From positions 274 to 13,257 of the forward strand of contig DLGG01000144.1 in assembly GCA_002482565.1 (NCBI GenBank): a stretch of DNA of 12,984 nt. The letters run 5' to 3'. Source of the DNA: Solidesulfovibrio magneticus. GTDB taxonomy: Bacteria > Desulfobacterota > Desulfovibrionia > Desulfovibrionales > Desulfovibrionaceae. Below are positions 1-5,719 of the stretch, in pieces. The first letter of the stretch is position 1, and every line of letters starts with the position of its first letter. The notes under the pieces are model-generated. The model was not told the origin of the DNA. It worked only from the letters and a program-made list of their open reading frames with translations, and searched no databases. Position numbers and translations under genes: made by a program.

Positions 1-212
1 GCCAGCACCCGGCCAAACGTATGGCGCGAAACGCCCATGGCCTCGGCCGCCGCTTCGGCGCACAGTCCTTCCAGATCGGCCAGACGCAGGGCCTCCAACC
101 CCTCGACCGGCAACACCACCGCGTCGGCCTCCCGAAGAGGCACGCCCTGGGGCTTGAAAAACGTGGCTGTCGGCGCGGACGCCACCCGGCGATGCTGGCG
201 ATGTCTGGGCAT
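1..212 (-). CDS. DUF134 (UPF0251) family DNA-binding regulator, N-terminal part
   Basis: The protein reads leftward and is cut by the left window edge after about 70 residues. It begins MPRHRQHRRVASAPTATFFK and continues with a stretch of the type LEALRLADLEGL, then EAMGVSRHTFGRVLA, which is a helix-turn-helix. This order (basic MPRxRxxRRV start, FKPxGxPL, EALRLADLEGL, MGVSRxTFxRxL) is the hallmark of the DUF134 family, small anaerobe-associated DNA-binding proteins often found near NifX-like iron-molybdenum proteins and Mrp/ParA ATPases. The start ATG at 210-212 is preceded by AAAGGAG at a good distance (219-225 on the plus strand). Its promoter region carries two matching palindromes, one right over the predicted transcription start, so autorepression is likely (inference). 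The C-terminal half and the gene neighbours lie outside the window. Confidence 0.85.
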   Translation of the reverse strand, partial: MPRHRQHRRVASAPTATFFKPQGVPLREADAVVLPVEGLEALRLADLEGLCAEAAAEAMGVSRHTFGRVL

Positions 213-229
213 GTTCGTCTCCTTTGTAA

Positions 230-303
230 TGCTCATACGAGCAAAATAAGCCGTCCCCCCGGCGGGTCAAGAGCCTGGTTCCATTTTTTGCTCATTTGAG
301 CAA
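230..303 (-). promoter_or_regulatory. Promoter of the DUF134 gene with two palindromic operators
   Basis: On the minus strand TTGACC (265-270) and TATTTT (243-248) are separated by 16 bp and form a sigma70-type promoter; the start point should fall near 236. A palindrome TGCTCATACGAGCA (230-243) covers that point, and a second, TGCTCATTTGAGCA (289-302), lies upstream. The two sites are identical at 12 of 14 positions, and their centres are 59 bp apart. This arrangement suggests repression by a dimeric regulator, with the DUF134 product the obvious candidate (inference). Confidence 0.65.
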
Positions 304-330
304 AAAAAAGGAGCTGGACAAACCAGCTCC
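302..330 (-). terminator. Intrinsic terminator of the DsrE-like gene
   Basis: On the minus strand GGAGCTGG and CCAGCTCC form an 8-bp stem (310-330) with a 5-base loop, followed directly by eight T residues (302-309). It lies about 30 bases after the stop of the DsrE-like gene and is a textbook rho-independent terminator that separates that gene from the DUF134 gene. Confidence 0.92.
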
Positions 331-362
331 CGAGACTCGACGGCGTCGGCTTACGGACAGGT

Positions 363-731
363 TCAAAAAGACAGGCAGGTCACCCCGTCCTGAATGAGCA
401 GGTCCATGGTCTGGCCGCCTGTGCCCATGACCCACATCGGGTCAAGTTCCTCGGCCGCCACGCCCCGGGCGTGGCAGCACGGCGTGCAAACATAAAACGG
501 CAGGCCCTTGGCCTTCTCGCGCAGCCAGCCGGCATGGTCGGCCAAGCTGTCGCCGGTGACGGCCCGCACCCGCTCGGCAATTTCGGGTTTGGCCAGATAG
601 ACCGCCTCGTCCACGAGCAACATGCCGGCCAGCGCGCCGCGTTCGGCCGCCAGCTTGGCGAACTGGAACGCGCGAGTGGCCTTGGATTGCTCGTCCGGTC
701 CGCAAGACACCAGGAAAAACATCTTCTGCAT
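363..731 (-). CDS. DsrE/DsrF-like small sulfur-relay family protein
   Basis: A 122-residue soluble protein. It opens with a beta strand (MQKMFFLVSCGPDEQSKATR), and has an alternating alpha/beta pattern and a late cysteine cluster VCTPCCHARG with C82, C85 and C86. This layout and length match the DsrE/TusD-like fold, in which a cysteine near residue 80 carries or transfers sulfur. Members are common in sulfate reducers, often as stand-alone genes. The ATG at 729-731 has AAGGAGG seven bases upstream. The gene starts 35 bases after the stop of the glycosyltransferase-like gene, so the two are probably cotranscribed, and a strong terminator follows. The family call is based on motif and fold pattern; the substrate is unknown. 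No other dsr or tus gene is nearby. Confidence 0.8.
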   Translation of the reverse strand: MQKMFFLVSCGPDEQSKATRAFQFAKLAAERGALAGMLLVDEAVYLAKPEIAERVRAVTGDSLADHAGWLREKAKGLPFYVCTPCCHARGVAAEELDPMWVMGTGGQTMDLLIQDGVTCLSF

Positions 732-766
732 GGCAGCCCCTCCTTGAAACCTCGGATGTTGTCGCC

Positions 767-1534
767 CTACTCCTCGCCCCCAGCGCCCAGATGCGTCAGG
801 AAAGCCGTGAAGTTGCCCGTGAACTCAAAGGACCCCACATGGGTGAACACGCTGTGCACATCGGCGAAAATCTCGCCGCCCATGTCGGTCCAGCGTTTGC
901 AAAAGGCATAATCCTCGGGCAGATACTCCCGGTTTTCCACATCGATGGCCGTATCGAAGAAGGCCACGTTGTTGATGTTGTGATCATTGGTATGGGAATA
1001 ATCATAGCCGAGCTCGGGATAATGCGCGGCCATGCGTTCCAGGGTCTCGCGCTTGATCATCATGAAGCCCGTGGCTCCGTACTCCACCGGCAAAAGCCCC
1101 GTCACCGGCTCGGGCCGCCCGCCCGGTTTGAGCTTGACCGCGTAGTGCATGGACGCCCCGGCCGCCACCCGTGAGAGCACCTTGTTGTCGATGCAGCGCA
1201 GCTTGTCGATGTCCAGGTACTTGACCGGATAAATGCCGCAGACCACGTCCTTGTCGGCTTCCAGATACTTCAGCGGCAACTCCGGCGAAAAACCGATGTC
1301 CGCGTCAATGAACAGCAGATGGGTATATTCCTTGAGCCGCAAGAACTCGTTGGCGATCAGGTTGCGCGCTCGGGGAATGAGGCTTTCCTGGGACGGGGTC
1401 AACATCCCCGTCTTGATGCCCTGGCTGTCCAGAAAGCCGATGCACGACACCACCGCCCGCAAATACGCCACCGTCACCTGGCCGCTGTAGGCCGGCGTGC
1501 CGATCATCAACATCGGCTTTTTGCCATCCTCCAT
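767..1534 (-). CDS. GT-A type glycosyltransferase-like protein
   Basis: A 255-residue protein without signal peptide or membrane segments. Residues 7-16 (PMLMIGTPAY) form the first strand. The stretch LLFIDADIGF contains a D77-A-D79 motif typical of the metal and nucleotide-sugar binding site in GT-A fold glycosyltransferases. Further on are YGATGFMMIKRETLERM (about 152-168) and EDYAFCKRW (207-215), which resemble acceptor-side and catalytic-base regions of these enzymes. It most likely transfers a sugar in the cytoplasm, but donor and acceptor cannot be told from sequence. The start ATG (1532-1534) follows GGGGAGGAG. It is the first gene of a probable two-gene unit with the DsrE-like gene; the pairing has no obvious functional logic. 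It is divergent from the sigma54 activator. Confidence 0.7.
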   Translation of the reverse strand: MEDGKKPMLMIGTPAYSGQVTVAYLRAVVSCIGFLDSQGIKTGMLTPSQESLIPRARNLIANEFLRLKEYTHLLFIDADIGFSPELPLKYLEADKDVVCGIYPVKYLDIDKLRCIDNKVLSRVAAGASMHYAVKLKPGGRPEPVTGLLPVEYGATGFMMIKRETLERMAAHYPELGYDYSHTNDHNINNVAFFDTAIDVENREYLPEDYAFCKRWTDMGGEIFADVHSVFTHVGSFEFTGNFTAFLTHLGAGGEE

Positions 1535-1579
1535 CGCATCTCCTCCCCGGGCCGCCCGTCAGGCGCGGCCGCTTACCGC

Positions 1580-1608
1580 TCTATCCGGCCTGCACGTGGC
1601 AAAGTCAA
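1580..1608 (-). promoter_or_regulatory. Putative sigma70 promoter of the glycosyltransferase/DsrE unit
   Basis: On the minus strand TTGACT (1603-1608) is followed after 17 bp by GATAGA (1580-1585). The -35 element matches consensus at 5 of 6 positions and the -10 at 3 of 6. The start point would lie near 1573, giving a leader of about 39 bases before the ATG at 1534. Confidence 0.45.
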
Positions 1609-1622
1609 TTGGTTTGAAGCCC

Positions 1623-1652
1623 TTGGACAGCCATGACGGCCTCGGTTACATT
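1623..1652 (+). promoter_or_regulatory. Weak putative promoter of the sigma54 activator gene
   Basis: TTGGAC (1623-1628) followed after 17-18 bp by TTACAT or TACATT (1646-1652) is the best sigma70-like pair in front of the ATG at 1680. It matches consensus only partly, so the call is weak. Confidence 0.28.
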
Positions 1653-1679
1653 TCCCTGACCAGCAAAAAGGCGGCAAGC

Positions 1680-3011
1680 ATGGCCCTCCCACGCGACATT
1701 TTATGCGAATCCATCATGGAATCCCTGGCCGACGGCGTCTTCACCGTGGACGCCGAGTTCACCATCACGTCGTTTAACCGCGCCGCCGGAGCCATCGCCG
1801 GCATCGCCCCCGAGCAGGCCCTGGGGCGCAAATGCTGGGAAGTCTTCCACTCCAGCCTGTGCGACGGGGCCTGCGCCCTGGGCCACTGCATCGACAACGA
1901 CGACACCCTGCAAAACCAGTCCATCTTCATCGTGCGCCCCGACGGCGTCAAAGTGCCGGTCAGCATCAGCGCCGCCCCGCTGCGCGACGCCTCGGGCCGC
2001 ATCGTCGGCGGCGTCGAGAGCTTTCGCGACATTTCGGATTTAAGCCGGTTGCGCAAGGAACTCGAAGGCGTGCGCACCGTCGAGGACATCCTCACCAAAA
2101 ACAAGGCCTTGGCCCACACCCTCGATCTGCTGCCGCCCATCGCCGAATCCGGCGCGGCTGTCCTTATTCTCGGCGAATCCGGCACCGGCAAGGAACTCTT
2201 CGCCCGGGCCATTCACAACTTAAGCCCCAACGCCAAAGGCCCCTTCGTCGCCGTCAACTGCGGGGCCATCCCCGGCCAACTGCTGGAATCGGAACTGTTC
2301 GGCCACGTGCGCGGCGCGTTCACCGACGCCAAGACCGACCGCAAAGGCCGCTTCGCCCTGGCCCAGGGCGGCACGCTGTTCCTCGACGAAATCGGCGAGC
2401 TGCCCTTGCCCCTGCAAGTCAAGCTCCTGCGCGTGCTCCAGGAACATGCCTACGAACCGCTGGGCTCGGACACGTCCACCACCACCAACGCCCGCATCGT
2501 CGCCGCCACCAACCGCGACCTCGAAACCATGATCGCCGAAGGGACCTTCCGGCGCGACCTCTTCTATCGCCTAAGCGTCGCCCGCATGGCCCTGCCGCCC
2601 CTGCGCTCCCGGCCCGAGGACATCCCGCTGCTGGCCCACGCCTTTATCGAACGCCAAAACCTCATCGGCCAAAAAGCCGTCACCGGCCTGTCCGACCCCG
2701 CCACCCGGACGCTTTTGCGCCACGACTACCCCGGCAATGTCCGCGAGCTCCAAAACATCATCGAATACGCCTGCATCCTGTGCTCCGCCGGACGCATCAC
2801 TCCCGAACATCTGCCCGACTATCTGCTGCCCAAAGCCAACATCCCCGCCGCGTCTTCCACCAACGCCCCAACCACCCTGCGGGCCGCCAAATACCACGCC
2901 GCCAAAGCCGCGCTGGCCCGGCACAACGGCAAAACCATGGCCGCCTGCCGCGAACTCGACATCACCAAGGACACCCTGCGCCGCATCCTGCAAGCCGGCC
3001 CCGGCGACTAA
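1680..3011 (+). CDS. PAS domain sigma54-dependent activator (bacterial enhancer-binding protein)
   Basis: A 443-residue transcription activator. A PAS domain (about 8-120) contains four cysteines, C52, C61, C65 and C70, which may bind metal or sense redox. A short helical linker (about 121-145) leads to a AAA+ sigma54-interaction domain: Walker A GESGTGKE (165-172), the sigma54-contacting loop GAFTDA (212-217) in place of GAFTGA, Walker B TLFLDE (232-237), ATNRD (276-280) and arginine-finger region FRRDLFYRL (290-298). A Fis-type helix-turn-helix (about 400-437) ends the protein. There is no receiver domain, so the PAS is the likely input. The ATG at 1680 was chosen because the PAS begins right after it and a purine-rich AAAAAGGCGG stands upstream; the frame is open further upstream to 1497 but that part would overlap the divergent gene. 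The target promoter is not identifiable here. Confidence 0.95.
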   Translation: MALPRDILCESIMESLADGVFTVDAEFTITSFNRAAGAIAGIAPEQALGRKCWEVFHSSLCDGACALGHCIDNDDTLQNQSIFIVRPDGVKVPVSISAAPLRDASGRIVGGVESFRDISDLSRLRKELEGVRTVEDILTKNKALAHTLDLLPPIAESGAAVLILGESGTGKELFARAIHNLSPNAKGPFVAVNCGAIPGQLLESELFGHVRGAFTDAKTDRKGRFALAQGGTLFLDEIGELPLPLQVKLLRVLQEHAYEPLGSDTSTTTNARIVAATNRDLETMIAEGTFRRDLFYRLSVARMALPPLRSRPEDIPLLAHAFIERQNLIGQKAVTGLSDPATRTLLRHDYPGNVRELQNIIEYACILCSAGRITPEHLPDYLLPKANIPAASSTNAPTTLRAAKYHAAKAALARHNGKTMAACRELDITKDTLRRILQAGPGD

Positions 3012-3098
3012 CCCCAAGCGTCGCCACCTCCCCGCTGACAGCTGGTTGGTTCAAGCGCAGTCCCCATCTCTCCCGTGCCGGGTAGCCCCTGGCGAACC

Positions 3099-3175
3099 GG
3101 GTCGTCGGAATTTCGCGGGCTTCGAGCACCCGGCGACAGCCGGGCGCATCGAAGCCCGCGAAATTCCGACGACCC
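3099..3175. repeat. Perfect 27-bp inverted repeat with nested hairpin
   Basis: The left arm (3099-3125, starting GGGTCGTCGG) and right arm (3149-3175, ending CCGACGACCC) are exact reverse complements over 27 bases. The 23-base centre holds a second hairpin, CCCGGC (3129-3134) and GCCGGG (3139-3144), with loop GACA. There is no T tract on either side, so it does not look like a simple terminator. It resembles a REP/BIME-type palindromic unit or a small non-autonomous element. Confidence 0.9.
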
Positions 3176-3177
3176 AC

Positions 3178-3214
3178 GCGGCGCAGCCGCCAAGCGCGTC
3201 AGCGCTCAAAGCGC
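3178..3214. repeat. Cluster of small palindromes
   Basis: Directly after the large inverted repeat come GCGGC-GCA-GCCGC (3178-3190) and a GCGCT-CAA-AGCGC hairpin within 3199-3214. With the repeats on either side, the 299-base gap between 3012 and 3310 is nearly all palindromic and holds no supported gene. Confidence 0.55.
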
Positions 3215-3257
3215 TTCAGACACCTCCGCCCACCGACGCAGTCCCTTCCCTTACCAT

Positions 3258-3310
3258 CCCCATTCGGGGTTTCCAAAGGGGCTCAGCCCCTTTGGCCGCC
3301 GGAGGCACTC
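3258..3310 (-). repeat. Two-hairpin intergenic repeat, copy 1 (probable terminator)
   Basis: Read on the minus strand, the unit begins immediately after the cytochrome b stop codon with GAGTGCCTCCGGCGGCC. It then forms a 10-bp stem, CCAAAGGGGC and GCCCCTTTGG (3273-3295, three-base loop), and then a small CCCC-GAAT-GGGG hairpin (3258-3269). A second copy with the same frame but different stem sequence is at 5590-5640. Its position at a gene end suggests transcription termination or mRNA 3' end protection. Confidence 0.75.
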
Positions 3311-3766
3311 TTACTTTCTGCCAGCCACCGCCGCTTTGCGTCCCGCCGCCATGGCGAAGGCCAGCAGTCCCATGGCCACCGCCAGGTGCAGCCAATCCAA
3401 ATAGCGCACTTGCATGGGTCCGACCATGGCCCAGGACCCGTTTTGCAGCACTCGCACGACGCCGGTCAGCGCCACCGCGCCGTAAAGCGTCACGCGCCAT
3501 TTGCCGGCCGTGGTCAGCGTGGGTCGTAGTCTGCCGGCGGCCAGCCACGAGGCGGCGTAGCTGGTCAGGAGAAAGACCAGCGCCGCGCCCAGGGCCAGGT
3601 GCAGGGCGGCGGTGATCTGGTAGTTGCCGAGCCAGCTAAGGCCCGGCAGATCGGCGATGTAGTAGCGTGAGAAGATGGGCATTTGGCCCATGCCGGTCAG
3701 CGCCAATCCAAGAGCGGCGATAAGGGTCAGGCGTTTTTGCCAGACCGGGAACAGCGGTTTAGGCAT
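3311..3766 (-). CDS. Four-helix cytochrome b-like membrane anchor subunit
   Basis: A 151-residue membrane protein with four predicted transmembrane helices (about 13-33, 50-72, 90-107, 122-142). Histidines H56 (ALHLALG) and H127 (DWLHLAV) lie inside helices 2 and 4 and could form a bis-histidine site for one b heme. Such proteins anchor periplasmic iron-sulfur subunits and pass electrons to or from the quinone pool; family members such as FdnI or the Ni-hydrogenase cytochrome b are longer. The ATG (3764-3766) overlaps the end of the upstream ferredoxin gene by 8 bases and has AAGGAGG in front, so translation is coupled and the two products very likely form one complex. No catalytic subunit is next to them. 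A repeat/terminator unit abuts the stop codon. The heme assignment is inferred from the two histidines only. Confidence 0.75.
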   Translation of the reverse strand: MPKPLFPVWQKRLTLIAALGLALTGMGQMPIFSRYYIADLPGLSWLGNYQITAALHLALGAALVFLLTSYAASWLAAGRLRPTLTTAGKWRVTLYGAVALTGVVRVLQNGSWAMVGPMQVRYLDWLHLAVAMGLLAFAMAAGRKAAVAGRK

Positions 3767-4724
3767 GATCGTCCTCCTTGGCGGCCTTCCTGGCCCGGTT
3801 GGCCACCCGCAGGATGCCGGCGGCGATGCCGGCAAAGGGGGCCAGCAGCACGGCCGTGGCCAGGTTTTTCTCCTTGCCCATGACATCGGCGGCGGCCTGC
3901 AAGCCGGGGTTGCCCGGGCCGGTTTGCAGGGCGGCGTGAAGCTCCTCGAAGGGGATGGGCGAAACGTAAAGGGTGTTGGTGCCGCCGTTTTCGGTTTCGC
4001 CGTAGATGAACCCGCCGGTCTGGCGGGCCAGATCGTGGGCGGCGGCGATGATCTGCTTGCGCGGGCCGATGGTCTGGACGTCGTTTGGGCAGGCCTCGAT
4101 GCAGGCGGGCTTGCCGCCGGCGGCCACGCGGCCGTGGCAGCGGTCGCACTTGTACATGACGCCGTTGCCGGCAAAGGCCGGCATGAGGTCAAGGTAGAGC
4201 CCCACGCCGGTCTGGCGCTGGGGGATATGCCAGGGGCAGACGTCGCGGCATTTGGAGCCGCCCAGGCAGATGTTGGCGTCGATGACCACCGCGCCGTCAT
4301 CGTGGCGCACGGCCGACCCCCAGGGGCACAGCTCGGCGCAGGGCGGATGCACGCAGTGCATGCAGCGCCGGGGGATGTTGAGGCTTATGGCCTTGCCGTT
4401 TCGCGTCACCGTGGCCGTCTGGATAAACAGCCAGTTGTACGGCGTCAGGCGGTCGTCGACCTCGCGCTTGTCCGAGAAATCCTCGGCCTTGACCCGCGAC
4501 GGGTACATCTTGGGGAACGGCTTTTGCGGATTGGGGTAATCGGCGGCGTGGGCCTCGCGGCACCCGGCCACGCAGGCTCCGCAGCCCACGCACTTGGACA
4601 GGTCGAAAAGCGTGGCCAGCTGCTCGCCCGAGGCGGCGGCGGCGTCGCGGGCCAAAAGCGGCGCGGCCACGGGGGCGGCGGCCACGGCCGTGCCCAGGGA
4701 TTTGAGGAAGGCGCGTCTGTTCAT
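3759..4724 (-). CDS. Tat-exported HybA/FdnH-type four-cluster ferredoxin subunit
   Basis: A 321-residue protein. It starts with a twin-arginine signal (NRRAFLKSLG, then an alanine-rich hydrophobic stretch to about residue 30), so it is exported folded to the periplasm. Four cysteine motifs follow: C45/C48/C51/C55, C121/C124/C129/C133, C153/C159/C163 and C193/C196/C208/C212. Motif III reads CLGGSKCRDVCP and lacks its second cysteine (glycine at 156), so that cluster may be [3Fe-4S]. A C-terminal hydrophobic segment (about 289-305) followed by basic residues looks like a membrane anchor, as in HybA and FdnH. It would carry electrons between a periplasmic partner and the cytochrome b encoded downstream. 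ATG 4722-4724 has AAAGGAG nine bases upstream and places the Tat motif at the N-terminus; the open frame continues upstream but lacks signal features. An FNR-type box lies 67 bases upstream. Confidence 0.9.
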   Translation of the reverse strand: MNRRAFLKSLGTAVAAAPVAAPLLARDAAAASGEQLATLFDLSKCVGCGACVAGCREAHAADYPNPQKPFPKMYPSRVKAEDFSDKREVDDRLTPYNWLFIQTATVTRNGKAISLNIPRRCMHCVHPPCAELCPWGSAVRHDDGAVVIDANICLGGSKCRDVCPWHIPQRQTGVGLYLDLMPAFAGNGVMYKCDRCHGRVAAGGKPACIEACPNDVQTIGPRKQIIAAAHDLARQTGGFIYGETENGGTNTLYVSPIPFEELHAALQTGPGNPGLQAAADVMGKEKNLATAVLLAPFAGIAAGILRVANRARKAAKEDDHA

Positions 4725-4790
4725 GGGATGGTGCTCCTTTCCGGCGGACCGGACAACCCAAGACGTAGCCCACGGCCTGAGCCGGACGCA

Positions 4791-4804
4791 TTGATGTGGA
4801 TCAA
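4791..4804. promoter_or_regulatory. FNR-type operator TTGAT-GTGG-ATCAA
   Basis: A perfect 5-bp inverted repeat TTGAT-N4-ATCAA, the consensus bound by FNR, DNR and NnrR-type regulators. It is nearly central in the 151-base divergent region, 67 bases from the ferredoxin start and 71 from the CRP/FNR start. The neighbouring regulator has the E-x-x-S-R recognition helix that reads TTGAT in FNR. On the ferredoxin side TACGTC (4762-4767, minus) lies about 33 bases from the box centre, as expected for a class II activated -10 element, though it is a weak match. Confidence 0.8.
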
Positions 4805-4875
4805 CGCGGCGCGATTTTGCGGCTTGACGCGAGCCTGCGCCCGCCGCCACTGTAGCGGCTCGGCAGGAGAAAAAA

Positions 4876-5559
4876 ATGGAGCAGGTCGAGCGGATGGTGT
4901 TGTTGCGGTCGCTGCCGTTTTTCGGCGGCATGCCCGAGGAACGGCTGGCCCGGATGGCGGCCGGGGCGGTGGTCTCGCGCCACGGGCCTGGAGAGCTCAT
5001 CGCCGCCCGCTCCGACGCCGGCGAGGCCTTCTATCTGGTGGCCTCGGGCCGGGCCAAGCTCTACCAGATCGGCCCGGACGGCCGGGAGCAGACGCTCTAT
5101 ATCTTAGGCCCCGGCGAACCGTTCTGCCTGTGTTCGCTGGTGGAGGCCGGGGAGTTCCCGGCCTTTGCCGCCGCCCTGGAAGACACGCGGGTGCTGGCCT
5201 TTCCGGCCCGGACCCTGGCGGCGGCGGCCAGGGAAGACCCGGAAGTGCTCTTTGACCTCTTGCGCCTCATGTGCCGCCGCCTCAAGCAGACCCAGGCCAT
5301 GGTGGAATCCTTGGCCCTTTTGCCGCTGACCGGCCGATTGGCCGGCTTTCTGCTCCACGAAGCGGACCGCTCCCCGGGCACAGGCCCCATCCGCCTGGCC
5401 ATCAGCCACCGTGAGCTGGCGAAAATCGTCGGCGCCACGCCCGAGGCGCTGTCCCGCGCCTTCCGCAAACTGGCCGAGGCGGGCCTGGTCACCGTCAACG
5501 GCCGCGACGTGGCCCTCCACGACCGCTCCGCCCTGGCCGCCGAGGCCGGGCGTGAGTGA
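4876..5559 (+). CDS. CRP/FNR family transcription regulator
   Basis: A 227-residue regulator with an N-terminal cyclic-nucleotide-binding-type beta-roll (about 10-120), a dimerisation helix (about 121-147, DPEVLFDLLRLMCRRLKQTQ) and a C-terminal winged helix-turn-helix (about 150-217). The recognition helix TPEALSRAFRKLAE has E190, S193 and R194 in the spacing that gives FNR its TTGAT specificity, matching the operator at 4791-4804. It lacks the N-terminal four-cysteine iron-sulfur cluster of FNR; cysteines are at 84, 86 and 133. It is therefore closer to DNR, NnrR or HcpR-type proteins, which sense NO, nitrosative stress or other effectors; the effector is unknown. AGGAG stands six bases before the ATG. 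It probably controls the divergent ferredoxin/cytochrome pair and itself (inference). Confidence 0.93.
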   Translation: MEQVERMVLLRSLPFFGGMPEERLARMAAGAVVSRHGPGELIAARSDAGEAFYLVASGRAKLYQIGPDGREQTLYILGPGEPFCLCSLVEAGEFPAFAAALEDTRVLAFPARTLAAAAREDPEVLFDLLRLMCRRLKQTQAMVESLALLPLTGRLAGFLLHEADRSPGTGPIRLAISHRELAKIVGATPEALSRAFRKLAEAGLVTVNGRDVALHDRSALAAEAGRE

Positions 5560-5571
5560 GTGAGTGAGTGA
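5552..5571 (+). repeat. (GTGA)5 tetranucleotide tract across the stop codon
   Basis: Five exact GTGA units cover the last codon and the stop of the CRP/FNR gene. The tract contains a second in-frame stop (5569-5571). A change in unit number would not alter the protein end as long as two units remain. Confidence 0.85.
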
Positions 5572-5589
5572 GGTGGACGAGGAGGAGAA

Positions 5590-5640
5590 GAGTGCCTCCG
5601 GCGGCCGGGGGCCTGAGGCCCCCGGACCCCCCAAATGGGG
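5590..5640 (+). repeat. Two-hairpin intergenic repeat, copy 2 (probable terminator)
   Basis: GAGTGCCTCCGGCGGCC (5590-5606) is identical to copy 1. It overlaps a 9-bp stem, CCGGGGGCC and GGCCCCCGG (5605-5625), with the same TGA loop, and a small C-run/AAAT/GGGG hairpin (to 5640). The stem bases differ from copy 1 but remain paired. It lies 30 bases after the CRP/FNR stop. Confidence 0.75.
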
Positions 5641-5702
5641 TTAGGGGGACGGGCGGCGCGGCGGTGGTGGAGCGAGCGTATTGAGGAGAGATTTTTCAGA
5701 GG

Positions 5703-5719
5703 GTTGCCGAAGCGGCAAC
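5703..5719 (+). promoter_or_regulatory. Small hairpin before the cNMP-protein ribosome binding site
   Basis: GTTGCCG and CGGCAAC form a 7-bp stem with loop AAG, ending five bases before AAGGGG. It leaves the ribosome binding site free, so a role in mRNA stability is as likely as one in translation. Confidence 0.4.

Noticed and set aside
1597..1612. Sigma54-like promoter TGGCA...TTGG before the PAS activator
   Set aside because: The spacing between the two elements is one base too long and the GC of the -12 element is GG, so it fails the strict consensus.
1832..3085. Long plus-strand open frame overlapping the sigma54 activator
   Set aside because: It is a shifted frame of a clear AAA+ gene; its translation is Arg/Pro/His-rich without any domain, as expected in GC-rich DNA.
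3675..5255. Long plus-strand open frame across the ferredoxin and CRP/FNR genes
   Set aside because: It runs antisense to a Tat-exported ferredoxin and then out of frame in the CRP/FNR gene; no domain is visible.
5552..5571. (GTGA)5 tract as a phase-variation switch
   Set aside because: The stop codon is inside the first two units, so unit gain or loss does not change the reading frame of the protein.
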